Notes under the pieces: generated by a model
Told to the model about the DNA's origin: nothing
Seen by the model: only the letters and a program-made list of their open reading frames with translations
The model's database searches: none
Part shown: positions 1 through 6,956 of the stretch, in pieces
How positions within the stretch are numbered: the stretch's first letter is position 1
Layout: every line of letters starts with the position of its first letter
Program-made: the position numbers and the translations under genes
Origin: Muribaculaceae bacterium
Lineage (GTDB): Bacteria; Bacteroidota; Bacteroidia; Bacteroidales; Muribaculaceae
Assembly (NCBI GenBank): GCA_009775265.1
Contig: VSPG01000026.1
Span: forward strand, 1 to 27,883
DNA length: 27,883 nt
Direction: 5' to 3'

Positions 1-56
1 ACCCCTCCCTTGCCGCACGCACGCTGCACCGCGAAGTCTACAGCACCGTACAATAA
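1..56 (+). CDS. C-terminal tail of an upstream gene (partial)
   Basis: One frame is open from the window edge to a TAA at 54-56 and encodes a tail ending in REVYSTVQ. The frame has the same C-rich third positions as the neighbouring genes. Only 17 bases separate this stop from the ATG of the next gene and no promoter is visible in between, so the two are probably co-transcribed. Too little is present to name a family, and a chance open frame of this length cannot be excluded. Confidence 0.4.
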   Translation, partial: PSLAARTLHREVYSTVQ

Positions 57-73
57 CCCCGCCCCCCCACGTC

Positions 74-1195
74 ATGAAAAAAACACTCCTTGCCGCGGCA
101 GCAGTCATGTGCGCCGCCATCGCCGCCCATGCCGCCGTCCCCTCCATAGCCACCGGCGACGGCAGCAAACTCGTCGACGCACGCCACCTGCGCGTCATCA
201 ACAAAGGATGGGACGACACCGCACGTCCCTACACACGCCTCACAGCCGAGCTTCAGGACAGCGTGCGCCCCTCCCTCTGGGACCGCTCGCAGTGCTCCTC
301 GGGCATAGCCGTGCGCTTCGCCACCGATTCGCGCAACATCGGCGTGAAATACGAGCTGCTCTGGAACACACACATGATACACATGGCCGACACCGGCCTC
401 AAAGGCACCGACCTCTACATCTTCGAGGGCGACTCCGTGTGGCGCCACGTCAACACCAACCGCCCCTACACCAAGGGCAAGGACGACAAGACCGTCGAAA
501 GCAGCTACGTCGGCAACCTCGACGGGCGCATGCACGAATACATGATCTACCTGCCGCTCTACGACGGCGTAGAGCGCCTGCTCGTCAAAGTGGACGAAGG
601 AGCCGTCATCACCCCCGGCCGTCCCGGCCTCATCGACCCCGCATGCAAAATCATAGCCTACGGCACAAGCATCCTCCAGGGAGGCTGCGCCTCGCGCTCC
701 GGCATGGCCGCCACCAACATCCTCTCCCGCGAACTCAACTGCGAGATAGCCAACCTCGGCTTCAGCGGCGAAGGCAAAATGGATCTCTGCATGGCACGCG
801 CCATGGCCGCCATCCCCGACGCCACACTCTTTCTCATCGACCCCGTGCCCAACTGCACGGAAATGATGTGCGACACCCTCACCTACGATTTCGTGCGCAT
901 ACTGCGCGACGCACGCCCCGACGTGCCCGTAGTCATGGTGGAAGGCCCCATCTATCCCTACGCCCGCTACGACAGCCACTTCGGAGGCTACCTGCCGCGT
1001 AAAAACGCCGCATTCCGCCGCAACTACGAGCGCCTCGCCGCCGAGCGTCCCGAAGGCATCTACTACGTCACCTCCGAAGGCCTCGACGGCGTAGAAGACG
1101 ACGGCACCGTCGACGGCATACATCTCACCGACCTCGGCTTCCGCCACTACGCCGACCGCCTCCGCCCCGTCCTTGCCGAAATCCTCGGACGCTGA
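74..1195 (+). CDS. Secreted SGNH/GDSL hydrolase with GxDLY N-terminal domain
   Basis: A 373-residue protein with a Sec signal peptide (about residues 1-20, ending AHA). A beta-sandwich-type N-terminal region (about 35-185) contains GTDLY at 111-115, the hallmark of the GxDLY domain that precedes one group of SGNH hydrolases. The C-terminal hydrolase domain (about 190-373) shows the nucleophile block YGTSILQG with Ser199, the block II glycine in NLGFSGEG near 228-234, and the DxxH block DGIH at 347-350 supplying the catalytic Asp/His. Family members are esterases, many of them deacetylating carbohydrates; the substrate cannot be read from the sequence. It probably acts in the periplasm or outside the cell. 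It starts 17 bases after the preceding stop with no promoter of its own seen. Confidence 0.88.
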   Translation: MKKTLLAAAAVMCAAIAAHAAVPSIATGDGSKLVDARHLRVINKGWDDTARPYTRLTAELQDSVRPSLWDRSQCSSGIAVRFATDSRNIGVKYELLWNTHMIHMADTGLKGTDLYIFEGDSVWRHVNTNRPYTKGKDDKTVESSYVGNLDGRMHEYMIYLPLYDGVERLLVKVDEGAVITPGRPGLIDPACKIIAYGTSILQGGCASRSGMAATNILSRELNCEIANLGFSGEGKMDLCMARAMAAIPDATLFLIDPVPNCTEMMCDTLTYDFVRILRDARPDVPVVMVEGPIYPYARYDSHFGGYLPRKNAAFRRNYERLAAERPEGIYYVTSEGLDGVEDDGTVDGIHLTDLGFRHYADRLRPVLAEILGR

Positions 1196-1380
1196 ACAGC
1201 ACCGCAGAAAAGACGAAAAGGCGCACAGCCCCCACGCTTAAGAACAATTAAAGAAATTTTTCCTCAATTTGCACGCCAATACAAAAATAGTTTGTAACTT
1301 TGCACCCGATAAACAAGCACCCTACGCTTGCATCCCTCATCAGCTGACATTCAAATATATCTCCATAATCTACACAAACA
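1196..1380 (+). promoter_or_regulatory. pckA leader with Bacteroidetes-type promoter
   Basis: The gap before pckA holds a -7 box TAACTTTG at 1295-1302 and a TTTG at 1268-1271 that may be the -33 box. The 23-base spacing is slightly longer than the usual 19-21. Transcription would begin near 1309 and give a leader of about 70 bases. No Shine-Dalgarno sequence precedes the ATG at 1381; the leader just before it is A/C-rich. No terminator for the upstream SGNH gene is visible. Confidence 0.6.
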
Positions 1381-3024
1381 ATGAGCAAAATCGAAGAAAT
1401 CAAGGAAGCCCGCCTTCCCGAGATTAAAAAATCTCTCGAAGCCTACGGCATCAAGGGCACCACTGAGGTAATCTACAACCCCTCCTACGACGAACTCTTC
1501 AAGGACGAAACCGCTCCCGGCCTCGAAGGCTTCGAGAAAGGCGTAGCCACCGAGCTCGGCGCAGTGAACGTGATGACAGGCGTCTACACCGGCCGCTCGC
1601 CCAAAGACAAGTTCATCGTTCTCGACGAAAACTCCAAGGACACCGTGTGGTGGACAACCCCCGAATACAAAAACGACAACAAACCCGCCAGCGAAGAAGC
1701 ATGGAAGGCCGTCAAGACCCTCGCCGTCGACGAGCTCAGCAACAAGAAACTCTATGTTGTCGACGGTTTCTGCGGCGCCAACGCCGACACCCGCATGGCA
1801 GTGCGCTTCATCGTGGAAGTGGCATGGCAGGCACACTTCGTGACCAACATGTTCATCCGTCCCACAGCCGAAGAACTCGCCGACTTCACCCCCGACTTCA
1901 TCGTCTACAACGCATCGAAAGCAAAACTCGCCAACTATAAGGAACTCGGCCTCAACAGCGAGACAGCCGTCGTCTTCAACATCACCTCGCGCGAACAGGT
2001 AATCATCAACACCTGGTACGGCGGCGAAATGAAGAAAGGCATGTTCTCCATGATGAACTACTTCCTCCCCCTCAAGGGCATAGCTTCCATGCACTGCTCC
2101 GCCAACACCGACCTCGAAGGCAAAAACACCGCAATCTTCTTCGGCCTCAGCGGCACAGGCAAGACCACCCTCTCCACCGACCCCAAACGTCTCCTCATCG
2201 GCGACGACGAACACGGCTGGGACGACAACGGCGTCTTCAACTTCGAAGGCGGATGCTACGCCAAGGTCATCAACCTCGACAAAGAAAGCGAACCCGACAT
2301 CTACAACGCAATCCGTCGCGACGCACTCCTTGAGAACGTCACCGTCGACGCAGAAGGCAAAATCGACTTCGCCGACAAGAGCGTGACCGAGAACACACGC
2401 GTAAGCTACCCCATCGACCACATCGCCAACATCGTGCGCCCCATCAGCGCCGGTCCCGCAGCCAAGAACGTAATCTTCCTGAGCGCCGACGCATTCGGTG
2501 TGCTCCCCCCCGTTTCCATCCTCACCCCCGAGCAGACGAAGTACTACTTCCTCAGCGGCTTCACCGCCAAGCTCGCCGGCACCGAACGCGGCATCACCGA
2601 GCCCACCCCCACTTTCTCCGCTTGCTTCGGACAGGCGTTCCTCGAACTCCATCCCACCAAGTACGCAGAGGAACTCGTTAAGCGCATGCAGGAAAGCGGC
2701 GCCAAGGCCTACCTCGTCAACACCGGCTGGAACGGCACAGGCAAGCGCATCTCCATCCGCGACACACGCGGCATCATCGACGCCATCCTCGACGGAGCCA
2801 TCCTCAGCGCTCCCACCAAGAAGCTCCCCATCTTCGACTTCGAGATTCCCACCGAGCTTCCCGGCGTTGATTCCAAAATCCTCGACCCCCGCGACACCTA
2901 TGCCAACGCAGAAGAATGGACCGTCAAGGCCAAGGACCTCGCAGAACGCTTCATCAACAACTTCAAGAAGTACGAGAACAACGCAGCCGGCCAGGCACTC
3001 GTAGCCGCCGGCCCCCAGCTCTAA
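1381..3024 (+). CDS. pckA: Phosphoenolpyruvate carboxykinase (ATP)
   Basis: A 547-residue cytoplasmic enzyme of usual family length that interconverts oxaloacetate + ATP and phosphoenolpyruvate + CO2 + ADP. In Bacteroidales it often runs in the carboxylating direction, on the fermentative route to succinate and propionate. Visible motifs are the substrate-binding RSPKDKF at 72-78, the PEPCK P-loop GLSGTGKT at 255-262, and the kinase-2a/metal segment LIGDDEHGW at 272-280. The ATP type is indicated by the P-loop form and overall similarity to the bacterial ATP-PEPCK family. It is transcribed alone: it has its own promoter upstream and a strong palindrome directly after the stop. The MeaB GTPase downstream belongs to the same propionate branch, but the genes are not in one operon. 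Confidence 0.97.
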   Translation: MSKIEEIKEARLPEIKKSLEAYGIKGTTEVIYNPSYDELFKDETAPGLEGFEKGVATELGAVNVMTGVYTGRSPKDKFIVLDENSKDTVWWTTPEYKNDNKPASEEAWKAVKTLAVDELSNKKLYVVDGFCGANADTRMAVRFIVEVAWQAHFVTNMFIRPTAEELADFTPDFIVYNASKAKLANYKELGLNSETAVVFNITSREQVIINTWYGGEMKKGMFSMMNYFLPLKGIASMHCSANTDLEGKNTAIFFGLSGTGKTTLSTDPKRLLIGDDEHGWDDNGVFNFEGGCYAKVINLDKESEPDIYNAIRRDALLENVTVDAEGKIDFADKSVTENTRVSYPIDHIANIVRPISAGPAAKNVIFLSADAFGVLPPVSILTPEQTKYYFLSGFTAKLAGTERGITEPTPTFSACFGQAFLELHPTKYAEELVKRMQESGAKAYLVNTGWNGTGKRISIRDTRGIIDAILDGAILSAPTKKLPIFDFEIPTELPGVDSKILDPRDTYANAEEWTVKAKDLAERFINNFKKYENNAAGQALVAAGPQL

Positions 3025-3048
3025 GCCGATACAACCGACCCCTATAGA

Positions 3049-3084
3049 CAAATCGTCCGCGTGCAGCTGCACGCGGACGATTTG
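3049..3084. terminator. pckA terminator, perfect 36-bp palindrome
   Basis: Two 18-base arms are exact reverse complements with no unpaired loop (centre AGCT). The structure begins 25 bases after the pckA stop, and a T-rich stretch follows (TTTGCTTGTTTAT). It would act as a factor-independent terminator on the plus strand and, being a perfect palindrome, could also extrude as a cruciform. Confidence 0.75.
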
Positions 3085-3126
3085 CTTGTTTATACAGAAC
3101 ACACACGAAAAAATCATGAAAAAAAA

Positions 3127-3158
3127 TTTGCACAACTAAAATTTTAGTTATACCTTTG
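3127..3158 (+). promoter_or_regulatory. blaI-M56 promoter (-33 TTTG, -7 TACCTTTG)
   Basis: TTTG at 3127-3130 and TACCTTTG at 3151-3158 are separated by exactly 20 bases, a near-ideal Bacteroidetes housekeeping promoter. Transcription would start about 3165, giving a leader of under 20 bases to the ATG at 3182. Confidence 0.8.
3134..3149. promoter_or_regulatory. Operator 1 for the BlaI-type repressor
   Basis: A perfect 16-base palindrome, AACTAAAATTTTAGTT, lies between the -33 and -7 boxes. A repressor dimer bound here would block polymerase. BlaI/MecI repressors typically bind AT-rich dyads in their own promoters, so autorepression is the likely role. Confidence 0.7.
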
Positions 3159-3165
3159 CCGCATC

Positions 3166-3181
3166 AACTAAAACATTAGTT
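3166..3181. promoter_or_regulatory. Operator 2 for the BlaI-type repressor
   Basis: AACTAAAACATTAGTT repeats the arms of operator 1 (AACTAA...TTAGTT) and ends at the base just before the ATG. The two dyad centres are 32 bases apart, close to three helical turns, so two dimers would sit on the same face of the DNA. Confidence 0.7.
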
Positions 3182-3559
3182 ATGTCCAAGACCCCTAAAC
3201 TCACCGAAAAGGAAGCCCGGATAATGAGCCTGTTATGGGAGCACGGCCCCATGTTCGTGCGCGAAATGCTCACACACTACGACGAGCCGCGCCCCCATTT
3301 CAACACCGTCTCCACCACCGTACGCATCCTCGAAGACAAAGGCTACGTCGACCACGAAGCCGTGGGCGCATCCCACCGCTACCGTGCCGTGGCCTCGCCC
3401 GCCGCTTTCCGCGAACGCTCACTCGCGCAGGTCGTGAAAAGCTACTTCAACAACAGCTACGCCTCTGCCGTATCCGCACTCGTGGAAGAAGAGAAAATAT
3501 CCGTCGACGAGCTTCTGCGCATCATCGACATGGTAGAACAGAACACGAAAAAATCATGA
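3182..3559 (+). CDS. BlaI/MecI/CopY-family transcriptional repressor
   Basis: A 125-residue DNA-binding protein of typical family length. The N-terminal winged helix (about 6-70) includes LTEKEARIMSLLWEHGP and the recognition helix region NTVSTTVRILEDKGYV at 41-56. The C-terminal helical part (about 75-120) matches the family dimerisation region. Family members repress their own operon and the adjacent M56 sensor peptidase gene, and are inactivated by proteolysis when the sensor is activated. The start is set by the operator/promoter arrangement and by family alignment (MSKxPKLTEKE). The M56 gene begins 3 bases after the stop. No beta-lactamase gene is nearby, so the signal is more likely a general envelope cue than a specific resistance trigger; that is inference. 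Confidence 0.93.
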   Translation: MSKTPKLTEKEARIMSLLWEHGPMFVREMLTHYDEPRPHFNTVSTTVRILEDKGYVDHEAVGASHRYRAVASPAAFRERSLAQVVKSYFNNSYASAVSALVEEEKISVDELLRIIDMVEQNTKKS

Positions 3560-3562
3560 CCC

Positions 3563-5080
3563 ATGGGACCGCTGCTCAGCTATAGCCTCTACGCAGGCAC
3601 ATTCCTCATCCTCGGCTACGCCACCTACCGCGCACTGCTCGCCGGGCAGAAACAGGCCGCCCTCAACCGCGCCGCCCTGCTCGCACTCTACGCCGTCAGC
3701 CTCGCCGCCCTGCCGCTCGCCACACTCCTTGGTGCAGCGCATCATGCGCCCGACGGCGGCGCAGCCTTCATAGGCCGTCTTGACGTAATCGACGCCACTG
3801 CCGCAGTCAACGCCGCAGAAAGCCACTTCGACACAGCGCGCACCATCCTATGGATATACGCCGCAGGCACAGCCCTCGTGGCCGCATGGACTCTCGCAGG
3901 CATAATCCGCCTCATCGCGCTCGTGGCACGCGGACGCCGCTTTCAGCGCCCCGGCTACACACTCGTGCTGCTCCCCGGCAGCATCGTGCCTTTCAGCTTC
4001 ATGCGCTACATAGTCATGGGAGAAGCCGACGCCGAACATGGCGCCGGCCTCGTGACAGCCCACGAACTCGCCCACCTGCGCGCACGCCATTGGCTCGACC
4101 TGCTCGCCGCACAGGCCGTGTGCGCCATCATGTGGTACAACCCCGCATCGTGGCTCATGCGCCGCGAGCTGCGCAACGTCCACGAATACCAGGCCGACAA
4201 CTCCGTGCTCGCAGGCGGAGCCGACACACGCTCCTATCAGATGTTATTAATAGAAAAGGCTGCCGGCGTAAGATTGCAGTCACTCGCCAACAGCCTCGAT
4301 CACAGTAATCTTTCAAAACGTATCACCATGATGTACAAACAAAACAGACGGGCATCTCGCCTACGCGTCCTCGCTCTCCTCCCCGCCCTGCTCGTGGCAG
4401 CGGCAGCAGTCAACAATTCCGCAGTGGCCTCGGCCCTCGACCGCGTGAGCGCGGCCTCCATGAAAGTGCCGGCGCAACAGAAAGCCGCACCCGACACCAA
4501 AGCCTACACTACAAGCTTCAGCAAAGATACGGAAAAAACAGAAAGCACACAAGCCCCCGCCACACTCCCGCAGTTTCCCGGCGGCATGGACGCCCTCACC
4601 GATTTCCTCTACAAGGAACTCCGCTATCCTGAAGCCGCAGCTAAGGCAGGCACACAAGGCCGCGTGGTCGTAACGTTCAAAATCATGCCAGACGGCTCCA
4701 CGGCCCACCCCCAAGTGCAGAAAAGCGTGTCTCCGGAACTCGATGCCGAAGCCCTGCGCATAGTGGGCGCAATGCCACGCTGGACACCCGGACTCGACAA
4801 AGACGGCCACCCCGTGGAATGCAGCTTCGCACTGCCCGTGAATTTCGCACTGAAAGGCAGCGTGAAACATGCCAAATCCGATGAAACGATAGTAATAAGC
4901 CTCAAAGACGCAGGCGACACGAATCCCTCCGGCACCACACCCGCGCCCGCCTACTTCGTCAACGGCAAAATCTTCGAAGGCGACATAAATTCCATATCAC
5001 CCGACGCCATCAAGAGCATCACCGTGCGCAAAGACCTCCCCGACTATCCCTACGGCCTAATAGAAATAACACTTAATTAG
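3563..5080 (+). CDS. BlaR1-like M56 metallopeptidase with TonB C-terminal domain
   Basis: A 505-residue membrane protein. Hydrophobic segments lie at about 3-24, 35-57, 95-120 and 266-285. The cytoplasmic zinc-peptidase site is HELAH at 167-171, with a third ligand probably Glu208 in EYQAD (208-212), followed by the conserved SKRITMM at 251-257. After the last membrane segment a periplasmic part carries a TonB C-terminal domain (about 335-430, starting PQFPGG) and a short tail (463-505). The tail resembles the plug motif of SusC-like receptors (VNGK, then SPDAIKSITVRKD, then YGLIEI). Family members sense an envelope signal and cleave the partner BlaI repressor. The M56-TonB fusion is common in Bacteroidetes, but the ligand is unknown. 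It forms a two-gene operon with the repressor. Confidence 0.9.
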   Translation: MGPLLSYSLYAGTFLILGYATYRALLAGQKQAALNRAALLALYAVSLAALPLATLLGAAHHAPDGGAAFIGRLDVIDATAAVNAAESHFDTARTILWIYAAGTALVAAWTLAGIIRLIALVARGRRFQRPGYTLVLLPGSIVPFSFMRYIVMGEADAEHGAGLVTAHELAHLRARHWLDLLAAQAVCAIMWYNPASWLMRRELRNVHEYQADNSVLAGGADTRSYQMLLIEKAAGVRLQSLANSLDHSNLSKRITMMYKQNRRASRLRVLALLPALLVAAAAVNNSAVASALDRVSAASMKVPAQQKAAPDTKAYTTSFSKDTEKTESTQAPATLPQFPGGMDALTDFLYKELRYPEAAAKAGTQGRVVVTFKIMPDGSTAHPQVQKSVSPELDAEALRIVGAMPRWTPGLDKDGHPVECSFALPVNFALKGSVKHAKSDETIVISLKDAGDTNPSGTTPAPAYFVNGKIFEGDINSISPDAIKSITVRKDLPDYPYGLIEITLN

Positions 5081-5092
5081 ACACCCCCCCTG

Positions 5093-5127
5093 AAATCCGG
5101 GCTGCGACAGACACGCAGCCCGGATTT
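5093..5127. terminator. Terminator after the blaI-M56 operon
   Basis: A perfect 14-bp stem with loop ACAGACA begins 12 bases after the M56 stop. The arms begin with AAA and end with TTT, giving the T-run of a factor-independent terminator, and the structure could work in both directions. Confidence 0.8.
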
Positions 5128-5171
5128 TCATAAAATATATGAAAATCCGTCCGTGTTTCGGGATAATGTGT

Positions 5172-5179
5172 TAACTTTG
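5172..5179 (+). promoter_or_regulatory. -7 box upstream of meaB
   Basis: TAACTTTG fits the TAnnTTTG consensus. No exact TTTG is seen 19-21 bases upstream. The box ends only 4 bases before the ATG at 5184, so a transcript from it would be leaderless or nearly so. Confidence 0.45.
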
Positions 5180-5183
5180 AGTC

Positions 5184-6293
5184 ATGACACAGCACCACCA
5201 TCCCGAAAACGACGACAGCTACGCATCCCTCAGCGTCAACAGCGGCGTCGCACAGCCGCCAAGCGTCAACCCCTACGCCGCACGCCGCCCCAAACGCAAA
5301 CCCCTGCCCACGGCAGGAGAACTCGTGGAAGGCATCCTGCGAGGCGACATCACCATGCTGAGCCGGGCCGTCACCCTCGTCGAGAGCCTGTCGCCCGTAC
5401 ATCAGGCCATAGCACAGGAAGTAATCGAAAAATGCCTCCCGCACAGCGGCCGTTCGCGCCGCATCGGCATCACAGGCGTGCCGGGAGCAGGCAAGAGCAC
5501 CAGCATCGACGTGTTCGGCCTCCACGTGCTCCGCGGCGGCGGCAAGCTCGCCGTACTCGCCATCGACCCCTCCAGCGAGCGCACCAAAGGCTCAATCCTC
5601 GGCGACAAGACCCGAATGGAAAAACTCTCCCAGCATCCCGGAGCCTTCATCCGCCCCAGCCCCTCGGCAGGCAGCCTCGGAGGCGTCGCCCGCAAGACAC
5701 GCGAGACAATAGTGCTGTGCGAAGCCGCAGGCTACGACAACATCTTCGTCGAGACCGTAGGCGTCGGACAGAGCGAGACCGCCGTCCACTCCATGGTCGA
5801 CTTCTTCCTGCTCATACAGCTCGCAGGCACAGGCGACGAACTCCAGGGCATAAAACGCGGCATCATGGAGATGGCCGACGGCATCGTCATCAACAAAGCC
5901 GACGGCGACAACATAGGCCCCGCGCAGCTCGCCCAGGCGCAGTTCCGCAGCGCCCTGCACCTCTTCCCCCCCACCGCCAGCGGATGGAAGCCGGAAGTGC
6001 TCACCTACAGCGGCTATTTCGAACTCGGAATCCCGGAAGTCTGGGACATGATCGACCGCTACTTCCGCTTCACCGAAGACAACGGCTATTTCCTCCACAA
6101 ACGCCGCGAGCAGGCACGCTGGTGGATGCGCGAAAGCATCGACGAAGCCCTGCGCGGCAACTTCTACGGCGACCCCGCCGTGGAAACCATGCTCGTCGGC
6201 CTCGAGCACGACGTCATGGCCGACCGCCGCAGCTCGTTCACAGCCGCGCGCGAAGTCCTCGACTATTACTTCAACAAAAACAACCTGCGATGA
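5184..6293 (+). CDS. meaB: Methylmalonyl-CoA mutase-associated GTPase MeaB
   Basis: A 369-residue cytoplasmic G3E-type GTPase (also called ArgK family) that gates B12 cofactor loading and protects methylmalonyl-CoA mutase. Motifs are the P-loop GVPGAGKS at 98-105, the Walker B-like AIDPSS near 126-131, ETVGVGQSE at 190-198 (family signature) and the guanine-specificity NKAD at 237-240. The segment QPPSVNP near 24-30 is typical of Bacteroidales members and supports the chosen start. The mutase genes are not in this window. The product fits the succinate-propionate pathway, as does pckA. Its stop overlaps the ATG of the next gene (ATGA), so the two are translationally coupled. Confidence 0.95.
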   Translation: MTQHHHPENDDSYASLSVNSGVAQPPSVNPYAARRPKRKPLPTAGELVEGILRGDITMLSRAVTLVESLSPVHQAIAQEVIEKCLPHSGRSRRIGITGVPGAGKSTSIDVFGLHVLRGGGKLAVLAIDPSSERTKGSILGDKTRMEKLSQHPGAFIRPSPSAGSLGGVARKTRETIVLCEAAGYDNIFVETVGVGQSETAVHSMVDFFLLIQLAGTGDELQGIKRGIMEMADGIVINKADGDNIGPAQLAQAQFRSALHLFPPTASGWKPEVLTYSGYFELGIPEVWDMIDRYFRFTEDNGYFLHKRREQARWWMRESIDEALRGNFYGDPAVETMLVGLEHDVMADRRSSFTAAREVLDYYFNKNNLR

Positions 6294-6703
6294 AACATCT
6301 CCGCATCCTCCTGCTCCTCATAGCCGCAGCATGCGGCGCCGCCGTGGCCTGCGCCGCCGACCCCTCGGGCAAAGCAGCCATACACTTCGACTCGCGCACC
6401 CACGATTTCGGCACCGTCGGCGCCGAAGGAGGCCCCGTGAGCCACGAATTCGTCTTCACAAACACCGGCACAGCCCCCCTCATCATAGTCTCTGCCACAG
6501 CCGGATGCGGATGCACCCGCCCGCAGTACACCACCGAACCCGTCAAGCCCGGCAAGAAAGGACGCATCACCGTCACCTACCTCCCCTCAGGCCAGCCCCT
6601 CGGCGAATTCAGCAAGACCGTGCGCGTGCGCACCAACGCCGGCGGCAAACGCGTGTCGCTGCAGATAGGCGGCGTCATCGTGCCCGGCACCGGAGCCAGA
6701 TAG
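6290..6703 (+). CDS. DUF1573-domain exported protein
   Basis: A 137-residue protein starting at the ATG that overlaps the meaB stop. A hydrophobic signal sequence covers residues 1-23; Cys21 could be a lipid-attachment site, but the surrounding AVAC is a poor lipobox. Residues 29-130 form the DUF1573 immunoglobulin-like domain with the characteristic HDFGTV near 38-43, FTNTGTAPLII near 56-66, and the GCGCT segment at 72-76 followed by PGKKGRITVTY. The molecular function of DUF1573 proteins is not established; they are abundant, exported Ig-like proteins in Bacteroidetes. Pairing with meaB suggests only co-expression. Confidence 0.85.
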   Translation: MKHLRILLLLIAAACGAAVACAADPSGKAAIHFDSRTHDFGTVGAEGGPVSHEFVFTNTGTAPLIIVSATAGCGCTRPQYTTEPVKPGKKGRITVTYLPSGQPLGEFSKTVRVRTNAGGKRVSLQIGGVIVPGTGAR

Positions 6704-6713
6704 GCACAAACCA

Positions 6714-6745
6714 AATGCGGGGTTGCCTCCCGGCATCCCCGCATT
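6714..6745. terminator. Terminator after meaB-DUF1573
   Basis: Two 14-base arms with one mismatch enclose the loop TCCC. The structure starts 11 bases after the stop. There is no long T-run, so termination strength is uncertain. Confidence 0.55.
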
Positions 6746-6860
6746 CGATAATAAACCAATCATTATCACATTTCTTGCAATGGAAAAAGTAATCTTGCTA
6801 TGTACATTAAAAACAAGCCGACGCCCGTTTGGTTCACAGCAGAGATAGACATTTTTCATA

Positions 6861-6917
6861 TTAACGCAAATTAACGCAGATGTGCAATATACAAGCCCAC
6901 ATCGTGTCGTAAATTTG
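6861..6917 (+). promoter_or_regulatory. recA upstream region: direct repeat and -7 box
   Basis: TAAATTTG at 6910-6917 fits the Bacteroidetes -7 box, giving a leader of about 35 bases to the ATG at 6957. No good -33 box is seen at the expected distance. Just upstream, TTAACGCA occurs twice in tandem (6861-6868 and 6871-6878) and might bind a regulator. I see no dyad resembling a known LexA box. Confidence 0.5.
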
Positions 6918-6956
6918 CATCATAATCAGAAACATAAACAAAACACATACACACTC

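Noticed and set aside
1351..3135. 594-codon open frame antisense to pckA
   Set aside because: The pckA frame has all family motifs; the antisense product is a low-complexity Gly/Val/Asp/Cys-rich shadow.
6882..6956. Longer start for RecA (25 extra residues)
   Set aside because: The extension overlaps the probable promoter, and the family begins with MAK-type residues at 6957.
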